A stretch of DNA of 64,000 bases from Pseudoxanthomonas koreensis_A. Its GTDB lineage: Bacteria > Pseudomonadota > Gammaproteobacteria > Xanthomonadales > Xanthomonadaceae. Shown here in pieces: positions 45,923 to 55,123 of this stretch. Every line of letters starts with the position of its first letter. Within the stretch, counting starts at the first letter, position 1. The notes under the pieces were generated by a model. That model had not been told where the DNA came from and ran no database searches. It worked only from the letters and a program-made list of their open reading frames with translations. The DNA is taken from the NCBI RefSeq assembly GCF_041890415.1, contig NZ_CP169056.1, positions 1,054,001 through 1,118,000 of the forward strand. Reading direction: 5' to 3'. Made by a program: the position numbers and the translations under genes.

Positions 45923-46855
45923 ATGACCACCGCCGACCCGGCCGCCGAGCTGCACACGATCATCGACCTGATCCGCTATGGCGGCAGCCGCTTCAACCAG
46001 GCCGGGCTGACCTTTGGCCACAGCTACGACAACGCCATGGACGAGGCCACCCAGTTGGTGCTGCATGCGTTGCACCTGCCGCACGACCTCAGCCCGGTGT
46101 ACGGCCAGGCGCGGCTGACCGGCGCCGAAAAGGCACGTGTCCTGGCGCTGTTCCAGCGCCGCATCGACGAGCGCGTGCCGGCGGCCTACCTGGCCGGCGA
46201 GGCGTGGTTTGCCGGGCTGAGTTTCAAGTCCGACCCGCGCGCGCTGGTGCCGCGCTCGCCGATCGCCGAGCTGATCGAGTCCGGCTTCGAGCCGTGGCTG
46301 GGCGGGCGCGAGGTGAGGCGCGCGCTGGACCTGTGCACCGGCTCGGGCTGCATCGCCATCGCCATGGGCCACTACAACCCGGACTGGCAGGTGGACGGGG
46401 TCGACATCAGCGACGATGCGCTGGCCCTTGCGGCGGAAAACAAGGCGCGCCTGCACGCCGACAACGTGGAGCTGGTCAGGTCGGACCTGTTCGCCGGGCT
46501 GGGCGGGCGCCATTACGAGCTGATCGTCAGCAACCCGCCCTATGTCACCGACGCGGAAACGGACGCACTGCCACGCGAGTACGCGCACGAGCCCGAGCTG
46601 GGCCTGCGTGCCGGCCACGATGGCCTGGACCTGGTGCTGAAGATCCTGCGCGATGCGCCGCTGCACCTGTCCGGCGACGGGCTGCTGATCTGCGAAGTGG
46701 GCGAGTCGGAGCAGCATCTGGTCAAGCTGCTGCCGGAGCTGGACCTGGCCTGGATCGAGTTCAAGGTGGGCCAGATGGGCGTGTTCGCGGTGGAGTGCCG
46801 CGAGCTGATCGCGCACAACGCACGGATCACCGAACTGGCCGCCGCCCGCGCCTGA
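45923..46855 (+). CDS. prmB: ribosomal protein L3 (uL3) glutamine methyltransferase
   Basis: A 310-residue SAM-dependent N5-glutamine methyltransferase. The SAM-binding 'ALDLCTGSGCIAIAMG' and the substrate-glutamine motif NPPY ('LIVSNPPYVTDAE') define the HemK/PrmB group. The N-terminal region ('IIDLIRYGGSRFNQAGLTFG') is specific to PrmB, which methylates uL3. In many gammaproteobacteria prmB precedes aroC, as it does here. The last codons and stop lie within a 40-base unit that is tandemly duplicated. Confidence 0.93.
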   Translation: MTTADPAAELHTIIDLIRYGGSRFNQAGLTFGHSYDNAMDEATQLVLHALHLPHDLSPVYGQARLTGAEKARVLALFQRRIDERVPAAYLAGEAWFAGLSFKSDPRALVPRSPIAELIESGFEPWLGGREVRRALDLCTGSGCIAIAMGHYNPDWQVDGVDISDDALALAAENKARLHADNVELVRSDLFAGLGGRHYELIVSNPPYVTDAETDALPREYAHEPELGLRAGHDGLDLVLKILRDAPLHLSGDGLLICEVGESEQHLVKLLPELDLAWIEFKVGQMGVFAVECRELIAHNARITELAAARA

Positions 46856-46924
46856 GCCACGGGCGCGGGTTCTTCCGGCACCGGCCCGCGCCTGAGCCAC
46901 GGGCGCTGGTCCTTCCGGCACCGG
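46845..46924 (+). repeat. 40-base tandem duplication across the prmB stop codon
   Basis: Units 46845-46884 and 46885-46924 are adjacent and differ at two of 40 positions. The first contains the last codons and the TGA of prmB; the second repeats those bases after the gene. Confidence 0.85.
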
Positions 46925-46986
46925 CCACCATGGCATCGGGCGACCGGCCTCGGCCGACCGCTCCGTCCGTCCGGCCGGCCGCTTTT

Positions 46987-47012
46987 CGTAAGAGCCGGCC
47001 TTGCCGGCGACC
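46987..47012 (+). repeat. single GTAG-type REP arm
   Basis: One arm of the REP family, reading CGTAAGAGCCGGCCTTGCCG and on to GCGACC; the head is GTAA rather than GTAG. No inverted partner is present before aroC. Confidence 0.65.
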
Positions 47013-47125
47013 GCCGCGCATCCGTTGCCGCGGCAACGTTCCGCGGCCTGCCGCACTGCAGCAAGCAGCGCGCCGATATGCGATCCTTGCATCTTCCATG
47101 CATCCGGTCCTGCACGAGGTCCGTC

Positions 47126-48256
47126 TTGAGCAGCAACACCTTCGGCAAGCTTCTGTCGGTCACCACCTTCGGCGAGTCGCACGGCCCGGCCATCGGCTGC
47201 GTGGTCGATGGCTGCCCCCCGGGGCTGGAGATCGCGCCCGAGGAGTTCGCCCACGACCTGCAGCGCCGCGCCACCGGCAAGAGCCGGCACACCTCCGCCC
47301 GGCGCGAGGCCGACGAGGTCGAGATCCTCTCGGGCGTGTACGAGGGCCGCACCACCGGCACCCCGATCGCGCTGCTGATCCGCAACACCGACGCGCGCAG
47401 CAAGGACTACGCCAACATCGCCGCGCAGTTCCGCCCCGGCCATGCCGACTACGCCTACTGGCAGAAGTACGGCATCCGTGACCCGCGCGGTGGCGGCCGC
47501 AGTTCGGCGCGCGAGACCACCATGCGCGTGGCCGCGGCGGTGATCGCCAAGAAGTGGCTCAAGCAGCGTCATGGCGTCAGCGTGCGCGGGTTCCTGGCCC
47601 AGCTGGGCCAGGTGCAGCCGGCGGGATTCGACTGGCGCGCGGTGGAGGACAACCCGTTCTTCTGGCCGCACGCGCCGCAGGTGCCGGAACTCGAGATCTA
47701 CATGGATGCGCTGCGCAAGTCCGGCGACTCGGTCGGCGCGCGCGTGACCGTGGTCGCCGACGGCGTGCCGCCGGGTTGGGGCGAGCCGATCTACGGCAAG
47801 CTCGATGGCGATCTTGCCGCCGCGCTGATGAGCATCAACGCGGTCAAGGGCGTGGAGATCGGCGACGGTTTCGACGTGGTGGCGCAGAAGGGCACCGCGC
47901 ACCGCGACCTGATCGCCCCGTCGGGGTTTTCCAGCAACCATGCCGGCGGCATCCTCGGCGGCATCTCCACCGGGCAGCAGGTACTGGCCTCGATCGCGCT
48001 CAAGCCGACCTCCAGCCTGCGCCTGCCCGGGCCGACCGTGGACATCCACGGCAACCCGGTGGAGGTGATCACCACCGGCCGCCATGACCCGTGCGTGGGC
48101 ATCCGCGCCACGCCGATCGCCGAGGCGATGGTGGCGCTGGTGCTGATGGACCAGGCGCTGCGCCATCGGGCCCAATGCGGCGACGTGGGCCAGGTATCCC
48201 CGCGCATTCCGGCCGGAGCCGGGCTGGGCGATGGCGGGCCGGGAGTACAGGACTGA
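47126..48256 (+). CDS. aroC: chorismate synthase
   Basis: AroC makes chorismate from EPSP, using reduced FMN, as the last step of the shikimate pathway. The 376-residue protein has the family signatures 'FGESHGPAIGCVVDGCPPG', 'RPGHADYAYWQKYGIRDPRG' with 'GGRSSARETTMRVAAAVIAK', and 'HDPCVGIRATPIAEAMVALV'. The N-terminus is canonical (SSNTFGKLLSVTTFGESHG) if translation starts at TTG 47126, which has GAGG six bases upstream. The product feeds the trp genes at the end of this window. Confidence 0.96.
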   Translation: MSSNTFGKLLSVTTFGESHGPAIGCVVDGCPPGLEIAPEEFAHDLQRRATGKSRHTSARREADEVEILSGVYEGRTTGTPIALLIRNTDARSKDYANIAAQFRPGHADYAYWQKYGIRDPRGGGRSSARETTMRVAAAVIAKKWLKQRHGVSVRGFLAQLGQVQPAGFDWRAVEDNPFFWPHAPQVPELEIYMDALRKSGDSVGARVTVVADGVPPGWGEPIYGKLDGDLAAALMSINAVKGVEIGDGFDVVAQKGTAHRDLIAPSGFSSNHAGGILGGISTGQQVLASIALKPTSSLRLPGPTVDIHGNPVEVITTGRHDPCVGIRATPIAEAMVALVLMDQALRHRAQCGDVGQVSPRIPAGAGLGDGGPGVQD

Positions 48257-48259
48257 GCC

Positions 48260-48454
48260 ATGGCGCAATCGCGTCCGCGCGTGTGGGTGTCGCAGCCGCT
48301 GTTCGACGACATCGTCGGGCAGGTGGCGAAGCATTGCCACGTGCACGCCGCCGGCGAGGTCACCGCGTACACCCCGGAACTGATCGCCGATGCGCTGGCC
48401 CATGGCCGCCTGGCCGCGGCCGTGCTGGACGAAAAAACCATCGCCAAACGATAG
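48260..48454 (+). pseudogene. internally deleted D-2-hydroxyacid dehydrogenase remnant
   Basis: A 64-codon ORF starting three bases after aroC. The first ~45 residues ('RPRVWVSQPLFDDIVGQVAK', 'AGEVTAYTPELIADALAHGR') read like the N-terminus of a D-isomer-specific 2-hydroxyacid dehydrogenase. The next residues, 'ALAHGRLAAAVLDEKTIAKR', resemble the 'AL..G.L..A.LD' segment normally found near the C-terminus. The NAD-binding domain in between is missing. Related xanthomonads carry a full dehydrogenase between aroC and asd. The simplest reading is an in-frame internal deletion followed by decay. A tiny functional protein is possible but less likely. Confidence 0.6.
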
Positions 48455-48575
48455 GGAGCCTCCGCCGGCGCTCCATGAGCGGCTGCAGGAGGAGGTTCCC
48501 CGAACACGGCCGGTCCGTGCGCAGGGCGCGCGACTTTCCACCCATTCCGATTATCCCTATCAGAGAGAAACATCC

Positions 48576-49601
48576 ATGAGCACTGCAGAACGTCGTTTCA
48601 CCGTCGCCGTCGTCGGCGCCACCGGTGCGGTCGGCGAAACCATGTTGAACATCCTGGCCGAGCGCCGCTTCCCGGTCGGCGAGCTGGTCGCGCTGGCGTC
48701 CTCGCGCTCGGCCGGCGGCGAGGTCGAGTTCGGCGGACGCACCATCAAGGTCCAGGACCTGGCCACGTTCGATCCCAAGGGCGTGGACATCGCCCTGTTC
48801 TCGGCCGGCGGCAGCGTGTCCAAGGAGTATGGCCCCAAGTTCGCCGCTGCCGGCGCGGTGGTGATCGACAACTCCTCGGCCTTCCGCTACGACGACGACG
48901 TGCCGCTGGTGGTCAGCGAGGTCAACCCGGAAGCGGCGAAGAACCGCCCGCGCGGCATCATCGCCAACCCCAACTGCTCGACCATGCAGATGCTGGTGGC
49001 GCTGGCGCCGCTGCACCGCGAGTACGGCATCGAGCGGATCAACGTGGCCACCTACCAGTCGGTGTCCGGCGCAGGTCGTTCGGCGCTGGAGGAGCTGGGC
49101 CGCCAGACCGGCGCGCTGCTCAACTTCCAGGATGCCGACCCGCAGCGCTTCCCGGTGCAGATCGCCTTCAACCTGATCCCGCACATCGACGACTTCATGG
49201 ACAACGGTTTCACCAAGGAAGAGATGAAGCTGGTCTGGGAGACCCGCAAGATCCTCGGCGACGACAGCATCCAGGTGAACCCCACCGCGGTGCGCGTGCC
49301 GGTGTTCTACGGCCACTCCGAAGCGGTGGCGATCGAGACCAGGCAGAAGGTGACCGCCGAGGCCGCGCGTGCACTGCTGGAGAAGTCGCCAGGCATCGAG
49401 GTGGTGGACGACCGCAAGGCCGGCGGCTACCCGACTCCGGTCACCCATGCCTCCGGCAAGGATGCGGTGTACGTGGGCCGCATCCGCGAGGACATCTCGC
49501 ATCCGCGCGGGCTGAACCTGTGGATCGTGTCGGACAACATCCGCAAGGGCGCCGCGCTCAATGCGGTGCAGCTGGCCGAGCTGGTGGCCGCCGAAGGCTG
49601 A
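48576..49601 (+). CDS. asd: aspartate-semialdehyde dehydrogenase
   Basis: Asd reduces aspartyl phosphate to aspartate semialdehyde, the branch point to lysine, diaminopimelate, methionine and threonine. The 341-residue protein has the NADP fold 'VAVVGATGAVGETMLNILAE', the catalytic Cys in 'ANPNCSTMQMLVAL' and 'VATYQSVSGAGRSALEEL' for substrate binding. AGAGAGAAA precedes ATG 48576. It lies between the dehydrogenase remnant and fimV, its standard place in this family. Confidence 0.96.
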   Translation: MSTAERRFTVAVVGATGAVGETMLNILAERRFPVGELVALASSRSAGGEVEFGGRTIKVQDLATFDPKGVDIALFSAGGSVSKEYGPKFAAAGAVVIDNSSAFRYDDDVPLVVSEVNPEAAKNRPRGIIANPNCSTMQMLVALAPLHREYGIERINVATYQSVSGAGRSALEELGRQTGALLNFQDADPQRFPVQIAFNLIPHIDDFMDNGFTKEEMKLVWETRKILGDDSIQVNPTAVRVPVFYGHSEAVAIETRQKVTAEAARALLEKSPGIEVVDDRKAGGYPTPVTHASGKDAVYVGRIREDISHPRGLNLWIVSDNIRKGAALNAVQLAELVAAEG

Positions 49602-49673
49602 GCATGGCCGCGGCGGGCGCCAGCCGGCGTCCGCCGCCGGACCCGGGCTGTGCACGGGGAGCGGCCGACCCGC

Positions 49674-49679
49674 TATAGT
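49674..49679 (+). promoter_or_regulatory. -10 box (TATAGT) of fimV
   Basis: TATAGT ends seven bases before ATG 49687, again implying a leaderless transcript. Confidence 0.45.
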
Positions 49680-49686
49680 GCGCCGC

Positions 49687-51519
49687 ATGGAATCAAGGGG
49701 ACGGGGCGCCAGGCGTCCATGGCACTGGCTGGTGGCGATTGCGCTGTTGCTGCTGAGCAGCAGCGCGATGGCGCTTGGCCTTGGCCAGATCAAGGTGCTC
49801 TCTGCGCCCGGCCAGCCGCTGCTGGCCGAGATTCCGATCATTTCCAATGCGCCGGGCGAGCTGGAAAACGCGCGCGCGCGTCTGGCTTCGCCGGAAACCT
49901 TCGCCCGGGTCGGCCTGCAGCCGCCGGCCGGGCTGGTGCGCGACCTGCAGTTCGAGATCACCGCCGATGCCCAGGGCAGGGCGGTGGTGCGGGTGACCAG
50001 CCGCGCGCCGGTGACCGTGCCGGCCGTCGGCTTCCTCGTCGAGGTCGATTGGGGCCAGGGCCGGCTGGTGCGCGAATACTCCGCGCTGGTGGCTGCCCCG
50101 CAGACGGCGGTGGCGATCGAGCCGGCGCAGGTCGACGCTCCGCAGGCGCTGCCATCGGACACCATCATCCACGAGCTGCCGTCCGCGCCGGTGGCCGTTG
50201 AGGACGATATGCCCGAGTCGGTGGCCGACGCCCCGGCGCCACCTGCGGACATCGAATCCAGCGAGCCGCCGCCCCCGGCACCGCCGCCGGCACCGATGCC
50301 GGCACCAATGCCAGTGCCCGCCGCCCCGGCACCGGCCAGTGCCGCGCACAGTGTCGATGCCGGCGAGGTGCTGGCACGCGTGGAGCGTGGCCAGACCCTG
50401 TCGCAGCTGGCGGTGTCCATGGACCGCGGCGGCTACACCCTCAACCAGACCATGCTGGCCCTGCTCCAGGCCAATCCGCAGGCGTTCATCGGTGGCAACA
50501 TCCACCGCCTGCGCAGCGGCGCGGTGCTGCGCATGCCGGCGGCCGACGATTTCGCGCCGCTGGATGTTGCCGGCGCCAACGCACTGGTGCGCGAGCAGAC
50601 CGAGCAGTGGCGCCAGGCGATGCGTCCGGTGCCGCAGCCGGCCGACCCATCCGCCGCACCCGGCACGTCCACGGCCACCGCCCCGCCTCCCGCTGCACCG
50701 GCCACCGCCGGCAGCACCGGTGCGCGGCTGGAAATCGCACCGGCCGTGGCCGCGGCCGGTACCCAGGCAACTGAATCCGGTCTTGGCGCCGGTGGTGAGG
50801 GCGACATGCTGGCAAACCAACACCTGCGCCAGGCCCAGGAAGACCTGGCCGCGCGCGACTCCGAACTGCAGGAACTGCGCAGCCGGGTCGATGAACTGGA
50901 ACAGCTGCAGCAGCAGCAGATGAAGCTGATCGAGCTCAAGGACAGCGAGCTTGCCGCCGCACAGCAGCGCCTGGCGCAGGTGCAGCAGCCTGGCGCCACG
51001 GAGGCGGGGAGCAGCACCGCGGCGGTGGACCCGATGTGGTGGTGGGGCGGGCTGGCGCTGATCGTGGTCACCGCAGTGGTGTGGTGGCTGGCACGGCGGC
51101 CCAAGCCGCTGCCCATTCCCAGCGCCGGTGGCCGGCGTGCGGCCGGCTGGGACGCGGCCACCCTTGCCGCGGCGATGCCTGCGCCTGCCGGCACTGCCGC
51201 GTCCGATGCCGATGCCGATGACGCGGCGTCCGCGCAACAGGACCACGCGCATTCGCCGCACGCGCCTGACGCAGCTCCCGCCGCGTCGGCACCGGAGCAG
51301 GAAATGCTGCGCATCCCCGGTTGGCACGACGCCGATGCGGCGGTCGAACTGGGTCCGCTCAATCCCGCTCCGGCAGGCCGCGAGCGGCTGGAACTGGCTA
51401 TCGCCTACCTGGACCTGGGCGACACCGAAACCGCACGCACCTTGTTGCACGAAGTGGCTGCCGGCGAAGACGCGGACGCGCGTGACGAAGCAGCGCAACT
51501 GTTGCGCGAGATCGGCTAG
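49687..51519 (+). CDS. fimV: FimV-type LysM membrane protein
   Basis: FimV links peptidoglycan binding to polar assembly of type IV pili and type II secretion. The 610-residue protein has a signal peptide ending near 'SSSAMALGLGQIKV', the conserved N-terminal domain ('SAPGQPLLAEIPI'), a proline-rich linker, a LysM-like region ('VERGQTLSQLAVSM' with 'LLQANPQAFIGGNIHRLRSG'), a coiled coil (about 375-440), one transmembrane helix ('WWWGGLALIVVTAVVWWLA') and a C-terminal FimV TPR-like motif ('RLELAIAYLDLGDTETARTLLHEVA'). It is shorter than the Pseudomonas protein because the acidic cytoplasmic repeat region is reduced, as in other xanthomonads. Confidence 0.92.
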   Translation: MESRGRGARRPWHWLVAIALLLLSSSAMALGLGQIKVLSAPGQPLLAEIPIISNAPGELENARARLASPETFARVGLQPPAGLVRDLQFEITADAQGRAVVRVTSRAPVTVPAVGFLVEVDWGQGRLVREYSALVAAPQTAVAIEPAQVDAPQALPSDTIIHELPSAPVAVEDDMPESVADAPAPPADIESSEPPPPAPPPAPMPAPMPVPAAPAPASAAHSVDAGEVLARVERGQTLSQLAVSMDRGGYTLNQTMLALLQANPQAFIGGNIHRLRSGAVLRMPAADDFAPLDVAGANALVREQTEQWRQAMRPVPQPADPSAAPGTSTATAPPPAAPATAGSTGARLEIAPAVAAAGTQATESGLGAGGEGDMLANQHLRQAQEDLAARDSELQELRSRVDELEQLQQQQMKLIELKDSELAAAQQRLAQVQQPGATEAGSSTAAVDPMWWWGGLALIVVTAVVWWLARRPKPLPIPSAGGRRAAGWDAATLAAAMPAPAGTAASDADADDAASAQQDHAHSPHAPDAAPAASAPEQEMLRIPGWHDADAAVELGPLNPAPAGRERLELAIAYLDLGDTETARTLLHEVAAGEDADARDEAAQLLREIG

Positions 51520-51539
51520 GGCCCGCACCGGGACCGACG

Positions 51540-52313
51540 ATGCGTTACGCGTTGGGCGTGGAATACGACGGCGGCGGCTTCCAGGGATGGCAGGGCCTGG
51601 GGCCATCCGGTCCCCCGACCGTACAGGCAGCGCTTGAACGCGCATTGTCGGCGGTGGCCGACCAGGCCATCACCGTCAGCTGCGCCGGGCGCACCGATGC
51701 CGGCGTGCACGCGCAATGCCAGGTGGTGCATTTCGACAGCACCGCCACCCGTGACCCGCGTGCCTGGACCCTGGGCACCACCGGGCGCCTGCCGCCGTCG
51801 GTGTGCGTGCGCTGGTGCGTGCCGGTAGCCGACGATTTCCACGCCCGCTTCTGCGCGCGTGCACGCCGCTACCGCTACCTCCTGCTCAACCGCCTGGTGC
51901 GGCCGGCGCTGTACCGCCACCACATGGCCTGGGAGCGGCGTGCGCTGGATGCCGATGCGATGCACCGCGCCGCCCAGGCGCTGCTGGGCGAGAATGACTT
52001 CAACGCGTTCCGGACCGTGCATTGCCAGGCCCCGCATGCGCGCCGCAACCTGCAGGACATCGTCGTGCGCCGGGATGGCGAAACGGTGGAAGTCGAGATC
52101 CAGGCCAACGCCTTCCTTCACCACATGGTGCGCAATATCGTCGGCTCGCTGCTGGAAGTCGGCGCCGGCGCGCAGGACGAGGGCTGGATCGCGCAACTGC
52201 TGGCCGGCCGCGACCGCACCCTGGCCGGGCCGACCGCGCCGCCACAGGGGCTGGTGTTCCTGCGTCCGCTGTATCCGCCAGAATGGGGCCTGCCCACGGA
52301 GGTGACCCTGTGA
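51540..52313 (+). CDS. truA: tRNA pseudouridine(38-40) synthase
   Basis: TruA isomerises uridines 38-40 in the anticodon arm. The 257-residue protein has catalytic D53 in 'CAGRTDAGVHA', 'ARARRYRYLLLNR' and the C-terminal 'NAFLHHMVRNIVGSLLEVG'. It starts 20 bases after fimV, and its stop overlaps the trpF start by four bases (GTGA). Confidence 0.96.
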   Translation: MRYALGVEYDGGGFQGWQGLGPSGPPTVQAALERALSAVADQAITVSCAGRTDAGVHAQCQVVHFDSTATRDPRAWTLGTTGRLPPSVCVRWCVPVADDFHARFCARARRYRYLLLNRLVRPALYRHHMAWERRALDADAMHRAAQALLGENDFNAFRTVHCQAPHARRNLQDIVVRRDGETVEVEIQANAFLHHMVRNIVGSLLEVGAGAQDEGWIAQLLAGRDRTLAGPTAPPQGLVFLRPLYPPEWGLPTEVTL

Positions 52314-52966
52314 CCCGCACCCTGTATCGCACCCGCATCAAGTTCTGCGGCATGACCCGCCCCGGCGATGTGCGCCTGGCCGGCGAACTGGGCGTGGACG
52401 CGGTGGGCTTCGTCTTCGCCGCCGGCAGCCCGCGTCAGGTCAGCCCGCTGATGGCCCGGCAATTGCGCATGGCACTGGCACCAATGGTGGGCGCGGTGGC
52501 GCTGTTCCGCGACAACACCGCCGAGGAGGTGCGCGAGGTGGTGCGCCAGATCAGGCCGGCGGTGTTGCAGTTCCACGGCGACGAGGAAGACGCGTTCTGC
52601 CGCGCATTCCGGGTGCCGTACATGAAGGCCGTGCCGATGGGCGGCGGCGAAACCTGGGATGCGCGCACCCTGCAGCAGCGCTGGCCCAACGCGGCCGCGT
52701 TCCTGTTCGACAGCCACGGCACCGGCGGCGCCGGCGGCACCGGCCACGCCTTCGACTGGAGCCGCATCCCCACCGGCCTGCATCGCCCCTTCGTGCTGGC
52801 CGGCGGCATCACTGCCGACAATGTCCACGACGCGATCCAGGCCACCTTGCCATGGGCGGTGGACGTGGCCAGCGGCATCGAGGCCGCGCCCGGCATCAAG
52901 GACGGCGAGAAGATGCGCCGCTTCGTGGCCGAGGTGCGCAGGGCCGATTGCGCGGAGATGGATTGA
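52310..52966 (+). CDS. trpF: phosphoribosylanthranilate isomerase
   Basis: TrpF catalyses the third step of tryptophan synthesis. The 218-residue (beta/alpha)8 barrel has the catalytic Cys in 'IKFCGMTRPGDV', 'LQFHGDEED', the general-acid Asp in 'FLFDSHGTGGAGGTGHAFDW' and the phosphate-binding 'VDVASGIEAAPGIKDGEKM'. The start GTG 52310 overlaps the truA stop. In related genomes trpB and trpA follow closely, often with a trpI-type regulator between. Here an 8-kb peptide cluster is inserted first. Confidence 0.95.
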   Translation: MTRTLYRTRIKFCGMTRPGDVRLAGELGVDAVGFVFAAGSPRQVSPLMARQLRMALAPMVGAVALFRDNTAEEVREVVRQIRPAVLQFHGDEEDAFCRAFRVPYMKAVPMGGGETWDARTLQQRWPNAAAFLFDSHGTGGAGGTGHAFDWSRIPTGLHRPFVLAGGITADNVHDAIQATLPWAVDVASGIEAAPGIKDGEKMRRFVAEVRRADCAEMD

Positions 52967-53044
52967 GGGCGCCGGGCCCAGGTCGGCTCACGGGCGCCCG
53001 GTGACGTGGTGCGCCGTTTCGCGCGGGGCAGACTCGGGAAGCCG

Positions 53045-53431
53045 TCAGGCCCTGCCCTGTCCCCCGGAGGCGCTTTGCGCCTCCACCATGTTCAGCAGCA
53101 AGCGCTGCATTTGCCGACCGGCCGCGCGGAACGCGGCCAGCAGGCGCATTTCATCGGGGTCGTATACCAATTCAGCCTCCACGGCCGGGATGTCGTCGGG
53201 ATCGTTGCGATAGGCGACCGGGCCACGGCCCGTGGCCAGCCATTCGAAGCACACGCCTGCAGCATGCGCGATCACTTCCAAGCGCGAGGTGGCGGGGGAA
53301 GCGCCCTGCGGGCATTCCCAATTGGCAACTGCGCCGCGGCTGACGCCTATCCGGGATGCCAATGCCTTTTGCGAGAGTTGCGCCCGCTGGCGGGCGATAC
53401 GGATCCGTGTCGATAGTTTTATGTAATTCAC
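53045..53431 (-). CDS. XRE-family regulator of the peptide cluster (putative)
   Basis: A 128-residue protein with an N-terminal lambda-repressor-like helix-turn-helix ('ARQRAQLSQKALASRIGVSR' followed by 'GAVANWE'). A short C-terminal part ends 'LLAAFRAAGRQMQRLLLNMV', a helical segment likely to dimerise. The start GTG 53431 has AAGGAG eight bases upstream. It is divergent from the export and maturation genes across 340 bases, so it is the obvious candidate to control them; this is inference from position. It could instead be a remnant of the element that brought in the cluster. Confidence 0.8.
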   Translation of the reverse strand: MNYIKLSTRIRIARQRAQLSQKALASRIGVSRGAVANWECPQGASPATSRLEVIAHAAGVCFEWLATGRGPVAYRNDPDDIPAVEAELVYDPDEMRLLAAFRAAGRQMQRLLLNMVEAQSASGGQGRA

Positions 53432-53771
53432 CCGACATCTCCTTGTCCGATGGCTTAGTGAGGCTAACTTTGCGCGCCATCCCCTGCAAGTATGGGAATG
53501 CAAGCGATATTTGCGCGAACTTGTCCAGATTCGTTTGCACGCGGGTACAAAAACCGATGGGTCCCGGAGCAGTCAAGGCGATGCAAGCGACCTTGGCACC
53601 GATGGGCATCCCAGCTCTCTTGCGGATCCCGTCCTTCGTATCGAATATCGCCCGTGCCCTGCGCGAAGCCACTGCGCCTTGCATCGAGGACGCAGACACG
53701 GATGGGCGGTGTCGGGGGCAACATCCAGCGAAAAGGGTGATATCTGAGATGGGTACGGTGTCGGGCCAGGC
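53432..53771. promoter_or_regulatory. divergent control region of the peptide cluster
   Basis: 340 bases without a supported gene, clearly less G+C-rich than the flanking trp genes. A palindrome TTAG-TGAGG-CTAA at 53455-53467, just upstream of the XRE start signal, is a possible operator. No unambiguous promoter for the rightward transcript could be picked out. Confidence 0.4.
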
Positions 53772-55037
53772 ATGAAACAGACGTTGTTCCGTCCGGAAGT
53801 GCTGGAAGCACGGCGTGCGAGCTGGCTCGGCTCGATCTCCCTGGTTCAGCCGTTGCGACTGTGGGTGCTGGTCCTGTCGGCCGGGTTCGCGGCGGCGTTC
53901 GTCGTCGCGTTCCTCGTGTTCGGTACCTATACCCGGCGTTCGACCGTCGTGGGCCGACTGGTGCCAGCTTATGGATTGGCCACCGTGCTGGCGCCCGCCA
54001 CCGGCGTGGTGGAACGGGTCGAGGTTCCCGAAGGCGAGCGCGTCCGTGCCGGGCAGATCCTGGCCGTGGTGAACGTGCCACGGTTCACGCTGGACAGCGG
54101 CGACACCTCGGCGGCCCTGGAGCGGCGTCTGCAGCGCAGGCACGAGAGCCTGCAGGCCGCACAGGCCGCCCAGCGCGGGCAATGGGACGCGCAGGAAGCG
54201 GGCCTGCGTAGCCAATTGGCCACGGCCGAGCGCGAACTGGTCCAGGTCCAGGCCGAGATCGCCACCCGGCGCGAACAGATACGTATCGCCCAGGAAACGC
54301 TGGACCGCCTACGGCAGTTGCAGGACGAGCGCTACGTCAGTCTGCTGCAGATCAAGCAGCAGGAATCGGCGGCTCTGGCCCAGATGGGCGAGACGCAGGC
54401 GTTGCAGCGCCAGGCGAGCGCGACGGGCCGCATGATCGCGCAACTGCGCCAGGCGCTGGCCGAACTGCCGACGCAACGCGATAGCGGCGAGGCCGCCTAC
54501 GCACGCGACCTGGCTGTGCTCGAACAGGAGAGGGTGGAAACGCGGGCGCGAGGGGAACTGGTGGTGGTCGCTCCGGTCGACGGGGTCGTATCGGTGCAGT
54601 TGGCCAAGCCCGGGCAGGCCGTGCAGGCTGGACAGCCGATGCTGAGCATATTGCCGGGGGATGGCGGGCTGGAGGCGGAGTTGCTGGTGCCGAGCCGCGC
54701 CATCGGTTTCATCGAGCCAGGCGACAGAGTGATGCTGCGCTACCAGGCGTATCCGTACCAGAAGTTCGGCCATCACACGGGGACGGTGGTGCGGATCAGC
54801 CGGAGCGCATTGGAGCCGGGCGGTCCGGGCGCGATGCCCGGAAGCGCGCAGCAGGGTGAGCCCTTCTATCGCGTCACCGTGGCGCTGGCGCGCCAGGCCG
54901 TGACCGCCTATGGGAAGGCGGAACCGCTGAGGCCGGGCGCGCTGCTAGATGCGGACGTCATGGGCGAGAAGCGGCGGTTGATCGAATGGATATTCGAGCC
55001 GTTGTACTCGATCAAGGGAAGAGTGGGCGATGGCTGA
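53772..55037 (+). CDS. HlyD-family periplasmic adaptor for peptide export
   Basis: A 421-residue membrane fusion protein. A cytoplasmic N-terminus of about 28 residues precedes one transmembrane helix (about 29-51). Next come the first half of a biotinyl-lipoyl-like domain ('VVERVEVPEGERVRAGQILA'), a long alpha-helical hairpin rich in Gln, Glu and Arg (about 110-240), the second lipoyl half ('VVAPVDGVVSVQLAKPGQAV') and a beta-barrel ('PSRAIGFIEPGDRVMLRYQA'). This is the CvaA/HlyD type that joins a bacteriocin ABC exporter to an outer-membrane TolC channel. The next gene is the cognate exporter. No TolC homologue is in the cluster, so a housekeeping one is probably used. Confidence 0.9.
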   Translation: MKQTLFRPEVLEARRASWLGSISLVQPLRLWVLVLSAGFAAAFVVAFLVFGTYTRRSTVVGRLVPAYGLATVLAPATGVVERVEVPEGERVRAGQILAVVNVPRFTLDSGDTSAALERRLQRRHESLQAAQAAQRGQWDAQEAGLRSQLATAERELVQVQAEIATRREQIRIAQETLDRLRQLQDERYVSLLQIKQQESAALAQMGETQALQRQASATGRMIAQLRQALAELPTQRDSGEAAYARDLAVLEQERVETRARGELVVVAPVDGVVSVQLAKPGQAVQAGQPMLSILPGDGGLEAELLVPSRAIGFIEPGDRVMLRYQAYPYQKFGHHTGTVVRISRSALEPGGPGAMPGSAQQGEPFYRVTVALARQAVTAYGKAEPLRPGALLDADVMGEKRRLIEWIFEPLYSIKGRVGDG

Positions 55038-55123
55038 GCGCCCATGGGGATCCTCCGCCGTGTCCCGGTTCCGCCGTGCAGGCCGCCAGGAGACGTGCGG
55101 GAGCCAAAGGCGCGCAGGTACCC

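Noticed and set aside
45659..48541. 960-codon open frame on the minus strand
   Set aside because: Runs antisense through prmB and aroC, both certain genes.
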